This document shows positions 6,475 through 15,248 of a stretch of 35,552 bases of DNA, piece by piece. The DNA is from Streptomyces triticisoli. GTDB lineage: Bacteria; Actinomycetota; Actinomycetes; Streptomycetales; Streptomycetaceae. The notes under the pieces were generated by a model, which had not been told where the DNA came from, ran no database searches, and worked only from the letters and a program-made list of their open reading frames with translations. The DNA lies in assembly GCF_003270085.1 (NCBI RefSeq), contig NZ_QFDQ01000108.1:1-35552 (forward strand). The letters are read 5' to 3'. The stretch's first letter is position 1, and each line of letters begins with the position of its first letter. A program made the position numbers and the translations under genes.

Positions 6475-8913
6475 ATGGACGACGGGACGCAGGACGCCCG
6501 GGGTACGCATCCGAGGCATGCGAACCCGGTGCCGCGCCCGGCGGTGCCGCGGGACGCACCCGCGACGCCACCGCGGCCGACCCGGCCTCCGGGCGCGCCG
6601 GACGCGGCGTACGAGCAACCCCCGGGGCAGGTCCCGGGGCAGGTCCCGGGGCAGAGGGCCGCCGTCGCCGACTGGCTCGACACCCCCCGCCCGGCCGCCG
6701 CCCCCGGCGTCTGGCGCTTCGGGCACCGCCCGCCCAAGGCCGCCCGCACCCCGGACCGGCTGCCCCCGATCACGGTCGTCGGCCTGCTGATCCCGCTGGT
6801 CGTAGGCCTGCTCGTCTGGTCCCTGTGGCGGCAGGGCGCCTTTCCCTACCAGTGGGCGCCGCTGAAGCTGTTCACGCCGGACGACTGGTGGTGGGGCGGC
6901 ACAGTCTCCCCCAAGGGAACGCAGGGCCGCGAGGCCATGGTGGTCTACGACGGCGTGTTCTTCACTGTGCTCGTCTACGCCGTCGGCCGCCTCGGCAGCT
7001 GGCCCGACGTCGCACGGCACTTCGTGGGCCGCCGCCCGCAGCCCGCCCGGGCCCTGTTCGCCGGGGCGGGCGCCCTGATCACACTGAGCCTGGTCTTCCC
7101 CGGCGCCTTCCCGGTCGTCGGCTGGGCCCCCGTGCCGGTCGTCGATCCCGTGTTCTCCCTGGTCGTGCTCGTCTCCGGCGGCTACGGCCTGTTCGCCTCC
7201 CCGCTGTTCACCAACACGCTGTACGCGCTCGTCACCCTGCTGGTCGTCTGGCCGTTCGCCCGCCTCGGCGGCTGGCGGGCGTACGTCAAGGAACTCGCCG
7301 CCCGCCGCCGGGCGACAACCGACCCCGCCGCCCCGCCCCCGGCGGACCTGCCCCGCTCGCAGTGGCCCGAGCTCCGGCGCGCCGGGCAGTACCAGGCGGC
7401 CGATCTGTTGGCCGCCGAGGTGGCCGGCGGCCGGATGAACGACGTGGACTGCGCCCGCGTCGAACGGATGTGGGACCAGGCCCGGCGGGAGGGGCGCCCG
7501 GCCGCGTTCACCGACACCGTGCTGCGGCAGGGCGGCGCCGCCTGGACGCACCCCTCCGGTGCCCGCGACCTGCCGGGCCGCACCGCCCGCCACGACCTGC
7601 TGGAGGGCCAGGTACGCCTCGGCCGGTGGAAGCCGGGGGAGCAGGGCCCGCACGCCTACGAGGGCGCCGGCGCCGCCGTCGACCCGGACGCCCTCGGCAC
7701 CTCGCTGCTGCTGGTCGGCCCGCCCGGCTCCGGCAAGACCCGGCACGTCACCGGGCCGGTCACCGAGGCGCTGGCGCTGCAGGCGCTGACCGGTCGGTGC
7801 GCGGTCGTCGCCGTCTGCGCCGCCGGGACCCCGCTCGGCCCGGATACGGCGTACGACGTGGTGGTGCGGATCGGTGACCCCGCCTCCGCCCACGACCTCG
7901 ATCCCTACGCCGAGTGCGACGACCCCGACGAGGCCGCCACCGTCCTCGCCGAGGCCCTGGTCGGAGACCTCGACACCGTCGGCAACCAGAGCGCCGCCAC
8001 CGCGCTCGCCCAACTGCTCGGCCCCTACCGGGCCGCGCACGGGCACTTCCCGCCGCTGCCGGTGCTGCGCGAGTTGCTGGAGGGCGAACCGGGCGCGCTG
8101 GCGTCGCTGCGGGCGGGGCTCGCGGCCGGCGAGCACGCCGTGATGCGGCGCGAGCTGGACGCCCGGATGCGGCAGGCCGGCTCCGCGGCCGACGCGGGCC
8201 CGGCCCTCGCCAACCGGCTCGCGCTCCTCGACCGGCCGGTCTTCGCCGAGTTCTTCGGCGGCGGCGCCCGCGACAGCAGGCCGTTCTCGCTGCGCGCCGT
8301 GGCCCACCATCCGCTGCGGGTCCGCATCGACCTGCCCGAGCGGGGGCACGAGGAGGCGTCCCGGCTGATCGCCCGGCTGGTCCTGGCCCAGTTCCACACC
8401 GTCGTACGGGACACGCGGCGCCCGCACTTCGCCTGCCTGGTCCTCGACGACGCCACCGGGACCGTCACCGCCGAGTCGGTGCGCCGCATCCAGCGGCTGC
8501 GCGCGCAGAACGCCGGGGTCGTCCTCGCGCTCCGCTCGGTCGCCGACGTGCCCGAGGCGCTGCACGGTCCGCTGCTGGGGGCCGTCGGCTGCCGTATGGC
8601 GCTGGCCGGGGTCACCACCTGGGACGGCAGCCGGTTCGCGCACGCCTGGGGCACCGAGTGGGTGGAGACCAAGGAGGTGGCCAAGCACACCGTCTTCGCC
8701 CACCAGCCGATGACCCGCGCCATCCACGCCCTGCGCAAGCTGGTGACCGGCCGGGCCGTGACCACCGACGCCGTGACCACCAAGCAGGTCGAACGGGAGC
8801 GCTGGTCCGCCTCCCAGCTGGCCCACGAGATCCCGCCGGGGCACGCCGTGCTGTCGCTGACGAGCGTGGGGGGTGAGCACGCGCCGCCGCTGCTGGTGGA
8901 TCTGCGGGGCTGA
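6475..8913 (+). CDS. Membrane-anchored VirD4/TraG-like ATPase of unknown role
   Basis: The protein has 812 residues from ATG 6475, which has GGGGG and CAGGAG just upstream; ATG 6439 would add 12 residues. It has a Pro/Arg-rich N-terminus with a short PGQV tandem repeat, then about four hydrophobic helices (VVGLLIPLVVGLLVWSLW near residue 100; VYDGVFFTVLVYAVGRL; ALITLSLVFPGAFPVVGW; NTLYALVTLLVVWPFA). A cytoplasmic P-loop domain follows. Walker A is GPPGSGKT (415-422) and the Walker B-like segment is CLVLDDA (DD 658-659). The C-terminal SQLAHEIPPGHAVLSLTSV stretch is typical of coupling-protein-like ATPases. No conjugation or secretion genes lie nearby, so its job is unknown. It is divergent from gabT and co-directional with pucR 128 bases downstream. 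Confidence 0.75.
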   Translation: MDDGTQDARGTHPRHANPVPRPAVPRDAPATPPRPTRPPGAPDAAYEQPPGQVPGQVPGQRAAVADWLDTPRPAAAPGVWRFGHRPPKAARTPDRLPPITVVGLLIPLVVGLLVWSLWRQGAFPYQWAPLKLFTPDDWWWGGTVSPKGTQGREAMVVYDGVFFTVLVYAVGRLGSWPDVARHFVGRRPQPARALFAGAGALITLSLVFPGAFPVVGWAPVPVVDPVFSLVVLVSGGYGLFASPLFTNTLYALVTLLVVWPFARLGGWRAYVKELAARRRATTDPAAPPPADLPRSQWPELRRAGQYQAADLLAAEVAGGRMNDVDCARVERMWDQARREGRPAAFTDTVLRQGGAAWTHPSGARDLPGRTARHDLLEGQVRLGRWKPGEQGPHAYEGAGAAVDPDALGTSLLLVGPPGSGKTRHVTGPVTEALALQALTGRCAVVAVCAAGTPLGPDTAYDVVVRIGDPASAHDLDPYAECDDPDEAATVLAEALVGDLDTVGNQSAATALAQLLGPYRAAHGHFPPLPVLRELLEGEPGALASLRAGLAAGEHAVMRRELDARMRQAGSAADAGPALANRLALLDRPVFAEFFGGGARDSRPFSLRAVAHHPLRVRIDLPERGHEEASRLIARLVLAQFHTVVRDTRRPHFACLVLDDATGTVTAESVRRIQRLRAQNAGVVLALRSVADVPEALHGPLLGAVGCRMALAGVTTWDGSRFAHAWGTEWVETKEVAKHTVFAHQPMTRAIHALRKLVTGRAVTTDAVTTKQVERERWSASQLAHEIPPGHAVLSLTSVGGEHAPPLLVDLRG

Positions 8914-8931
8914 ACGAAGCGGACATCTGTA

Positions 8932-8956
8932 CGTACGGTCACGCGTCGACCGTACG
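8932..8956. promoter_or_regulatory. Perfect palindrome upstream of pucR
   Basis: CGTACGGTC (8932-8940), a seven-base spacer ACGCGTC, and GACCGTACG (8948-8956) form a perfect 9-bp inverted repeat. It lies 18 bases after the ATPase stop and 86 bases before the PucR start. It can be an operator, possibly PucR autoregulation, or a terminator of the ATPase gene. Sequence alone does not decide. Confidence 0.5.
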
Positions 8957-9041
8957 GTGAGGCAGAATCGACATGGGTCGTTCATACGTGACGGCCAAAA
9001 GTCCATGATCCTCATCGGATCTCCGCAGACCAGAAGGCCCC

Positions 9042-10712
9042 ATGCCCCCGACGCTCGCCTCGCTCGTCCACCACTCCGCGCTCAAGCTGACCGTGCGCGC
9101 GGGCGAGAACCGTCTGGACGTACCCGTCCGCTGGGCCCACGTCAGCGAACTCGCCGACCCCGTGCCGTACATGGAGGGCGGGGAGCTGCTGCTGATCACC
9201 GCGCTCAAGCTGGACGCGGAGGACCCGGCGGCCATGCGCCGCTATGTGAAGCGGCTGGCCAAGGCCGGCGTCGTCGGAATCGGCTTCGCCGTCGGCGTCA
9301 ACTACGACGACATCCCCGAGGCACTCGTCGACGCGGCCGAGGAGGAGGGGCTGCCGCTGCTGGAGGTGCCCCGCCGCACCCCGTTCCTCGCCATCAGCAA
9401 GGCGGTCTCGGCGGCCATCGCGGCCGACCAGTACCGCGCGGTCACGGCGGGCTTCGCCGCCCAGCGGGAGCTGACCAAGCAGGCCCTGAACGCCGGGCCC
9501 GAGGGGCTGCTCGCCGCGCTCGCCACCCAGGTCGACGGCTGGGCGGCGCTCTACGACGCCTCGGGCGCCGTCGTCGCCACCGCACCGGAGTGGGCGGGCC
9601 GCAGGGCCGCCCGGCTCACCGCGGACGTCGAACGGCTGCGCGACCGGCCGGCGCCCGCGTCGGCCGTGGTCGGCGGACCCGAGACCGAGGACCGCGTCGA
9701 GCTGCACTCCCTCGGCACCGGCCGCCGCCCGCGCGCCGCGCTCGCCGTCGGCACGGCCGCCGCCCTCGGCACCGCCGAGCGGTACGCCGTCCACTCCGCC
9801 ATCGCCCTGCTGACCCTCACCACGGAACGCTCCCGCTCGCTGCACGCCGCCGAGCAGCGGATCGGCGCCGCCGTCCTGCGCATGCTGCTCGCCGGGCAGC
9901 CCGACCACGCCCGGGCCGTCGCCGGGGACCTGTACGGCGGCCTGCTGGACGCACCCTTCCGGATGATCGTCGCCGAGGCCGCCTCGGCGTCCGCCGCGCG
10001 GGCGCACGCCGACGCCCACGCGCGCGTGCAGCCCGCCAAACCGCCCTCGGCCGCCGTACTGGCCGCGGTCGACACCAATGGCGACCCGCTCGCCGCACTC
10101 GCCGAGGTCGTGGAGACGGCCGCCGTCCGGTCCGGGGAGGCGGTGCTGGTCGTGCCCGAAGGAGAGCGGCTGGTGGTGCTGGCCGCCGACGGGGGCGCGG
10201 CCGTGGCGGCGTGCGGGGAGTACGCGGAGGCGCTGGAGGCGGCGCGGGCCGGGGCCGTGGGCGAGCAGCCGGGCGGCGGCGAGGGGGACGAACTGGTCGT
10301 GGGCCTGTCCGCGCCGGCCGGGCCCGTCGCGACCGCCGCCGCGTACAAGCAGGCCGAACAGGCGTTGTCGGTGGCGCGGCGGCGCGGACGCGTACTCGTC
10401 GAGCACGAACAGCTCGCGTCCGGTTCGGTGCTGCCGCTGCTGGCGGACGACGCGGTCAGGGCGTTCGCCGACGGGCTGCTGCGCGCCCTGTACGAACACG
10501 ACGCGACGGGCCGCGGCAACCTGGTGGCCTCGCTGCGGGCCTGGCTGTCACGGCACGGCCAGTGGGACGCGGCCGCCGCCGACCTCGGCGTGCACCGGCA
10601 CACCCTGCGCTACCGGATGCGCAGGGTCGAGGAGATCCTCGGCCGCTCCCTGGACGACGCGGACGTACGGATGGAGCTGTGGCTGGCGCTGAAGGCGACC
10701 TCGGCGGAGTAG
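9042..10712 (+). CDS. PucR-family transcriptional regulator
   Basis: A cytosolic DNA-binding regulator of 556 residues. The N-terminal PucR ligand domain (PTLASLVHHSALKLTVRAG through WAHVSELADPVPYMEGGELLLITAL) is followed by a central alpha/beta domain and a long Ala-rich GGDEF-like region. The C-terminal PucR-type helix-turn-helix is LVASLRAWLSRHGQWDAAAADLGVHRHTLRYRMRRVEEILG near residues 500-540. Start at ATG 9042 gives the canonical N-terminus of the family. It sits between gabT and the aldehyde dehydrogenase; PucR/CdaR-like regulators next to gabT or aldehyde dehydrogenase genes commonly activate GABA or amine catabolism. I infer that it controls these neighbours. Confidence 0.88.
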   Translation: MPPTLASLVHHSALKLTVRAGENRLDVPVRWAHVSELADPVPYMEGGELLLITALKLDAEDPAAMRRYVKRLAKAGVVGIGFAVGVNYDDIPEALVDAAEEEGLPLLEVPRRTPFLAISKAVSAAIAADQYRAVTAGFAAQRELTKQALNAGPEGLLAALATQVDGWAALYDASGAVVATAPEWAGRRAARLTADVERLRDRPAPASAVVGGPETEDRVELHSLGTGRRPRAALAVGTAAALGTAERYAVHSAIALLTLTTERSRSLHAAEQRIGAAVLRMLLAGQPDHARAVAGDLYGGLLDAPFRMIVAEAASASAARAHADAHARVQPAKPPSAAVLAAVDTNGDPLAALAEVVETAAVRSGEAVLVVPEGERLVVLAADGGAAVAACGEYAEALEAARAGAVGEQPGGGEGDELVVGLSAPAGPVATAAAYKQAEQALSVARRRGRVLVEHEQLASGSVLPLLADDAVRAFADGLLRALYEHDATGRGNLVASLRAWLSRHGQWDAAAADLGVHRHTLRYRMRRVEEILGRSLDDADVRMELWLALKATSAE

Positions 10713-10732
10713 CGGAGTAGACGTACCGCTCC

Positions 10733-10749
10733 TGTGCCAATCCGGCACA
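10733..10749. promoter_or_regulatory. Short palindrome between pucR and aldehyde dehydrogenase
   Basis: TGTGCC-aatcc-GGCACA is a perfect 6-bp inverted repeat in the 160-base gap upstream of the dehydrogenase start. It is a candidate site for the adjacent PucR regulator. The arms are short, so chance is possible in GC-rich DNA. Confidence 0.3.
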
Positions 10750-10872
10750 CCGCCGTTCGCCAGTGCTCCACCTCGGACAAGCGCCGACGGTCCATCCCGG
10801 CCCTACCGTTGACGACGCAAGCAGACACCCCAACGCGGAAGGGCCGGGACTCTCACAATGCCAAAGGAAGAT

Positions 10873-12318
10873 ATGGCAGCCCCCCACGCCTTCTGGCTCG
10901 CCGGCCGCCAGGCCACCGGCGAGGACACCTTCGATGTCACCTCCCCGTGGGACGGCCGGCTGGTCGGCACGGTGAGCGTGCCGACCGACGCGCAGGTCGA
11001 GGAAGCCGTGGCCGCCGCGTACGCCGTACGGGACGAGTTCGCCGCCACCCCGGCCCACGTGCGGGCCGCCGCCCTGGACCACGTCAGCAGGCGGCTGGCC
11101 GAGCGCACCGAGGAGATCGCGCAGCTCATCTCCGCCGAGAACGGCAAGCCGATCAAGTGGGCGCGCGGTGAGGTCGGCCGTGCCGTGTCCGTGTTCCGCT
11201 TCGCCGCGGAGGAGGCCCGCCGGTTCAACGGCGGCGAGGCGCAGCGCCTGGACACCGACGCGGGCGGCCAGGGACGCCTGGCGCTCACCCGCCGTTTCCC
11301 GAAGGGTGTCGTGCTCGGCATCGCGCCGTTCAACTTCCCGCTGAACCTGTGCGCCCACAAGGTCGCTCCGGCCGTCGCCGCCGGCGCCCCGATCATCCTC
11401 AAGCCGGCCCCCGCCACCCCGCTGTCCGGCCTGATCCTCGGCGAACTGCTGGCCGAGACCGACCTGCCGGCCGGCTCCTGGTCGATCCTCCCGGTCACCA
11501 ACGACAAGATGCCCGCCCTGGTCCAGGACGAGCGGCTGCCGGTCATCTCCTTCACCGGTTCGGAGAAGGTCGGCTACGCGATCATGGACTCGGTGCCGCG
11601 CAAGCACTGCACCCTGGAGCTCGGCGGCAACGGCGCGGCCGTCGTCCTCGCCGACTGGGCGAGCGACGAGGACCTGGACCGGGCCGCGAACCGCATCGCC
11701 ACCTTCTCCAACTACCAGGGCGGACAGTCCTGCATCTCGGTACAGCGGGTGATCGCCGACGCCTCGGTCTACGACCGTCTGCTGCCGCGCATCGTCGCCG
11801 CCGTCGAGGCCCAGGTCACCGGCGACCCCTCCGACGCCGCGACCGACGTCGGCCCGCTGGTCGGCGAGGACGCCGCCAAGCGCGTGGAGTCCTGGGTGCA
11901 GGAGGCCGTCGAGGCCGGCGCCACCCTCCACACCGGCGGAAAGCGCGACGGCGCCTCCTACGCGCCGACCGTCCTGACCGACGTACCGGCCGGCGTGACG
12001 ATCGCCTGCGAGGAGGTCTTCGGCCCCGTCCTGACCGTGCAGAAGGTGAACGGTGAGGCCGAGGCCTTCGCCACGGTCAACGACTCCAAGTACGGCCTCC
12101 AGGCAGGCATCTTCACCCACGACCTCCAGACCGCCTTCCGCGCCCACCGCACCCTGGAGGTCGGCGGCGTGGTCATCGGCGACGTCCCCTCCTACCGCGC
12201 CGACCAGATGCCCTACGGCGGCGCCAAACAGTCCGGAGTGGGCCGCGAGGGCGTGAAGTTCGCGATGGACGACTACACGTACGAGCGCGTCCTGGTCCTG
12301 ACGGGGCTGGCCCTGTAG
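10873..12318 (+). CDS. NAD(P)-dependent aldehyde dehydrogenase (succinic-semialdehyde type)
   Basis: This 481-residue enzyme of the ALDH superfamily oxidises an aldehyde to the acid using NAD(P). ATG 10873 is preferred over ATG 10858 because AAAGGAAG sits directly upstream of it, while nothing suitable precedes 10858. Landmarks: IAPFNFPLN and ILKPAPATPLSG (cofactor-binding strands), SFTGSEKVGY (Rossmann loop), LELGGNG (catalytic Glu) and the GQSCI loop with the catalytic Cys. Its position beside pucR and gabT suggests it acts as GabD, converting succinic semialdehyde to succinate. The sequence alone does not exclude other aldehydes. A strong terminator follows. Confidence 0.88.
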   Translation: MAAPHAFWLAGRQATGEDTFDVTSPWDGRLVGTVSVPTDAQVEEAVAAAYAVRDEFAATPAHVRAAALDHVSRRLAERTEEIAQLISAENGKPIKWARGEVGRAVSVFRFAAEEARRFNGGEAQRLDTDAGGQGRLALTRRFPKGVVLGIAPFNFPLNLCAHKVAPAVAAGAPIILKPAPATPLSGLILGELLAETDLPAGSWSILPVTNDKMPALVQDERLPVISFTGSEKVGYAIMDSVPRKHCTLELGGNGAAVVLADWASDEDLDRAANRIATFSNYQGGQSCISVQRVIADASVYDRLLPRIVAAVEAQVTGDPSDAATDVGPLVGEDAAKRVESWVQEAVEAGATLHTGGKRDGASYAPTVLTDVPAGVTIACEEVFGPVLTVQKVNGEAEAFATVNDSKYGLQAGIFTHDLQTAFRAHRTLEVGGVVIGDVPSYRADQMPYGGAKQSGVGREGVKFAMDDYTYERVLVLTGLAL

Positions 12319-12338
12319 GCCCGACGGTCCGACAGCCG

Positions 12339-12382
12339 ACGACGACCGGAGCCCGCTGTGCGTGGGCTCCGGCCGTCGTCGT
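12339..12382. terminator. Bidirectional terminator between aldehyde dehydrogenase and DinB genes
   Basis: ACGACGA-CCGGAGCCC (12339-12354) pairs with GGGCTCCGG-ccg-TCGTCGT (12364-12382), a 16-bp stem with one three-base bulge and a nine-base loop. It sits between two convergent genes and can serve both. Confidence 0.8.
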
Positions 12383-12424
12383 AGCTGGGGTGGGCGGCTT
12401 GCTCCTGGGCGACGCGGGCAAGAT

Positions 12425-13069
12425 TCAGGCCCTCGCGCGGGGTGCACAGCACGGTTTCCGGGCGCGGTACAGGTCGCGCAGCAAGGCGATCTCCGCTCCG
12501 TGGTGCAGCAGTTCCTGGTTGACCCACCAGACCGTTTCGATGAAGGGGTCGTCGGGGTCGCTGCCGTGCGGGTAGGTGCTGTGGCCCACCGTGTCGAGGG
12601 CGGTGTCGTCGGCGCTGAGCAGGGCTCTTCGCCATGCCGAGGCGGCGTCGGTGAAGGCTGCGATCGCCCCGGTGGCGTCTCCGCTGCTGCGGAAGTCGTC
12701 CCGGGTCAGCGTGTGGTTGCCGGCCGTGTGGTCGGCGCGCAGGGCCAGCAGTTCGGTGAGGTGGCTCAGGCGCCAGGCGATCGTGGTGAAGGGCGGCGGG
12801 AACGGGTGCGGGGCGGGCGTCGCGTCGCGTCCCCAGTCACCCGTGCCGGTCAGGAGCGTCGCGCGCGGACCCGGCCCGTCCGCACGCCGTCTGACCGACC
12901 AGCAGTCCGGCACCGGCTCCCAGAGGTACTCCTCGCTCGTCAGGGGGCCGACCTCGATGTCCGTGCCGTTGCCGCTGTCCATGACCGGGCCGGTCAGCCG
13001 GTCGGCGAGACGCTTGCGGGCGAAGTCGAACTGCTGCAGCAGCGGGGACAGACGGGGCGGCACGGTCAT
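12425..13069 (-). CDS. DinB-fold protein (DinB_2-like)
   Basis: A 214-residue cytosolic protein. ATG 13069 is chosen because CAGGAG lies six bases before it; upstream ATGs at 13090 and 13120 lack such a site. It shows the four-helix DinB pattern: FDFARKRLADRLTG, ECWSV-like PDCWSVRRR, TIAWRLSHLTELLALRADH and NQELLHHGAEIALLRDLYR, with His residues in helix 2 and the C-terminal HH as likely metal ligands. Members of this superfamily include thiol-dependent S-transferases (mycothiol in actinobacteria), but a specific reaction cannot be given. It is divergent from the ArsR-MFS pair, with a shared 300-base upstream region. Confidence 0.8.
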   Translation of the reverse strand: MTVPPRLSPLLQQFDFARKRLADRLTGPVMDSGNGTDIEVGPLTSEEYLWEPVPDCWSVRRRADGPGPRATLLTGTGDWGRDATPAPHPFPPPFTTIAWRLSHLTELLALRADHTAGNHTLTRDDFRSSGDATGAIAAFTDAASAWRRALLSADDTALDTVGHSTYPHGSDPDDPFIETVWWVNQELLHHGAEIALLRDLYRARKPCCAPRARA

Positions 13070-13334
13070 CAAACGCTCCTGCGACGGCATGGTGGGGCGG
13101 TTGAACTGCTGGTTCGCCACCCTGTCACAGCCGGTACCGCCGCGCGTTTCATTTTCGGGGGCGTTCGTCGCTGTCCGCGAGTCCGCTCAAGTCCCCAGCC
13201 GGTGAGGCCGATCCGTGCCGGCCGCGCGGACCGCTGAGAGCCGTACGCTCCTGCCGCTCCCTGGGGTCAAGTCACCCTCGGATCAAGGGTATTCGCACGG
13301 AGTTGGGTTTCTTGCCGCCAGCTCTGAAAGGAAT

Positions 13335-13371
13335 GTTGCGCAACTTCCGCTTCACATCTACGGTGACGGCA
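13335..13371 (+). promoter_or_regulatory. Leaderless promoter and palindromic operator of ArsR gene
   Basis: TTGCGC (13336-13341), a 17-base spacer and TACGGT (13359-13364) make a good promoter whose +1 would fall at or next to 13371, the A of the regulator's ATG. The start codon has no ribosome binding site, consistent with a leaderless mRNA. The perfect 10-base palindrome GTTGCGCAAC (13335-13344) overlaps the -35 and is a candidate autoregulatory operator. Confidence 0.6.
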
Positions 13372-13964
13372 TGCGACCGAAGCGCAAGCCCGAGCGGATC
13401 ACCGACCTGTCCCGTCTGAAGGCGTTCACGAACCCGCTGCGGCTGCAGCTCTACCGGCTGCTGTACGCCACGGGTGCCGCGACCGCCTCCCAGCTCGCCG
13501 AGCAGGTCGACCAGGCGCCGTCGCTGGTCAGTTACCACCTGCGCAAGCTGGCCGAGCACGGCTTCGTGACCGAGGCGAGCGGCCGGAGCGCCGACGGCCG
13601 GGAGCGGTGGTGGCAGGTGGCGTCCGAGGAGGGCTGGGGTTTCCGCGACTCGGACTTCGCGGACACGCCCGAGGGGGCCGCCGCCGTCGGCGCGGTGACC
13701 CGCGGCATCGTCGACAACCGCATCACCCAGTACCGCGCGTACCTGGACCAGACGGCCGCCTGGGGCAAGGCGTGGACCGACGCCGCCTTCAGCTCCGAGT
13801 GGATGCTCGACCTGACCCCGGCCGAACTCGCCGAGATGAGCGGCGAGCTCGAGGCGCTGGCCCGGCGCTGGCGGGAGCGCGGCAAGGCCGCCAAGGCGGC
13901 CGGCGACACGGAGGACCGCGAGCACGTGTCCGTGCACCTCTACGGCTTCCCGTTCCGTCCCTGA
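13371..13964 (+). CDS. ArsR-family (winged-helix) transcriptional regulator
   Basis: A 197-residue regulator. The N-terminal winged helix spans about residues 8-85: LSRLKAFTNPLRLQLYRLLY, then ATASQLAEQVDQAPSLVSYHLRKLAEHGFV and the RERWWQV wing. A longer C-terminal helical part follows (TAAWGKAWTDAAFSSEWMLDLTPAELAEMSGELEALARRWRER). No metal-binding Cys pair is seen in the recognition helix, so it is not a classical metal sensor. ATG 13371 fits the promoter spacing for a leaderless transcript. It is followed 33 bases later by an MFS exporter, a frequent repressor-efflux pair; I infer it controls that exporter in response to a small molecule. Confidence 0.85.
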   Translation: MRPKRKPERITDLSRLKAFTNPLRLQLYRLLYATGAATASQLAEQVDQAPSLVSYHLRKLAEHGFVTEASGRSADGRERWWQVASEEGWGFRDSDFADTPEGAAAVGAVTRGIVDNRITQYRAYLDQTAAWGKAWTDAAFSSEWMLDLTPAELAEMSGELEALARRWRERGKAAKAAGDTEDREHVSVHLYGFPFRP

Positions 13965-13997
13965 CCCGGCCGTACCCACGACTCACCGGAGCCCGCC

Positions 13998-15248
13998 ATG
14001 GCCACCGCACAGACAGCCCTGCCCGAACGCGCCACCACGCCGGCCCACCGCGACGGCAACGTGCTGCGCTGGCTCACCGCCTACACCGTCTCCCTCGTCG
14101 GCGACAGCGTGTACTTCGTCGCCCTCGGCTGGTCCACCCAGAAGGTCGCCGGCCCCACCGAGGTCGGCCTCGTCATGGCCGCCGGGGCGCTGCCGCGGGC
14201 GTTACTCATGCTCGGTGGGGGCGTGGTGGCCGACCGGTTCGACCTCCGCCGCGTGATGCTCGGCAGCGACGCGCTGCGCTGTCTGCTCATCCTCGCGGTG
14301 GCCGCCGGTATCGCGCTGACCGCACCGGCCCTGTGGATCCTGGTCGCGGTGGCGCTCGTCTTCGGTGCCGTGGACGCCCTGTTCGTCCCCGCGATCGGTG
14401 CCCTCCCGCCGCGGATCACCAGCCCCGGCCAGCTGGCCCGGGTCACCGGCATGCGCTCCCTGTCGGTGCGCCTCAGTCAGATCGCCGGCCCGCCCATCGG
14501 CGGCCTGGCCATGGGACTCGGGGGAGCGGCGGCCGCCTTCGCCGGCGCCGGCCTGCTGTTCGCGCTGTCCCTGCCGCTTCTGCTGACGATACGGATACGG
14601 CCCCTCGAGGAGCGCGACGAGGAGCAGCCGGAGCCCGGCACCGCACGCAGGGACCTGGTCGACGGCCTCCGGTACATCCGCCGCCACCGCCTCATCGGTC
14701 CGCTCGTCGCGGCCGGGGCCGTCTGCGAGCTCGGCCTCACCGGCACCCTCAACGTCGGCATGGTGCTCCTCAACGCCGAGCGCGGCTGGGGGCCTTCCGG
14801 CTACGGCTGGATCGTCAGCAGCTTCGGCGCGGGGGCGGCGGCCGGCGCCGCGCTGCTCGCCATCGCCGGCCGGCTGCCCCGGGCCGGCCTGATGATGGCC
14901 GGGACGGGGCTCGTGGCTTGTGCGGGAGCGGCCGCTGTCGCACTGGTTCCGACCCTTTGGACGGCCGCGGCGCTGGCCGCGGTCATCGGACTGGGCGCGG
15001 GTGTGTACGGCAGCCTCAACAGCGCCCTCGTACAGACCGCGGCGGACCCCGCCTATCTCGGCCGGGTCACCTCCGTCGCCATGCTCACCGTGGTCGGTCT
15101 CGCGCCCCTCAGCTACCCGCTGGTCGGCGCCGCCATCGGAGCCTGGGGCGCCGCCCCGGTGTTCGTCGGCTGCGGTGCCTTCGCCGGCCTGGGCGTGGCC
15201 ACCGCCCTGGCCTCCGACGCGGTGCGGCGCGCCGAACTGCCCCAGTAG
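13998..15248 (+). CDS. MFS exporter (EntS/MFS_3-like) with a TTA codon
   Basis: A 416-residue inner-membrane transporter of about 12 hydrophobic helices. The first is LTAYTVSLVGDSVYFVALGWS. The loop motif GGGVVADRFDLRRVML is the MFS motif A equivalent between helices 2 and 3, and there is a central charged loop (IRPLEERDEEQPEPGTARRDLVDGL). It starts at ATG 13998 with GGAG upstream. The family exports drugs, siderophores or metabolites with proton exchange. A TTA leucine codon occurs at 14202-14204 (residue 69). In Streptomyces TTA is read only by the bldA tRNA, so full translation is expected late in development. It is probably co-transcribed with the ArsR gene. Confidence 0.88.
   Translation: MATAQTALPERATTPAHRDGNVLRWLTAYTVSLVGDSVYFVALGWSTQKVAGPTEVGLVMAAGALPRALLMLGGGVVADRFDLRRVMLGSDALRCLLILAVAAGIALTAPALWILVAVALVFGAVDALFVPAIGALPPRITSPGQLARVTGMRSLSVRLSQIAGPPIGGLAMGLGGAAAAFAGAGLLFALSLPLLLTIRIRPLEERDEEQPEPGTARRDLVDGLRYIRRHRLIGPLVAAGAVCELGLTGTLNVGMVLLNAERGWGPSGYGWIVSSFGAGAAAGAALLAIAGRLPRAGLMMAGTGLVACAGAAAVALVPTLWTAAALAAVIGLGAGVYGSLNSALVQTAADPAYLGRVTSVAMLTVVGLAPLSYPLVGAAIGAWGAAPVFVGCGAFAGLGVATALASDAVRRAELPQ

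Noticed and set aside
6601..6660. Tandem repeat coding for PGQV units in the ATPase N-terminus
   Set aside because: Only two to three imperfect copies in a low-complexity Pro-rich leader; no evidence of function.
6262..9015. 917-codon minus-strand frame opposite the ATPase
   Set aside because: Shadow frame rich in Gly/Arg/Gln; the plus strand carries Walker motifs and membrane helices.
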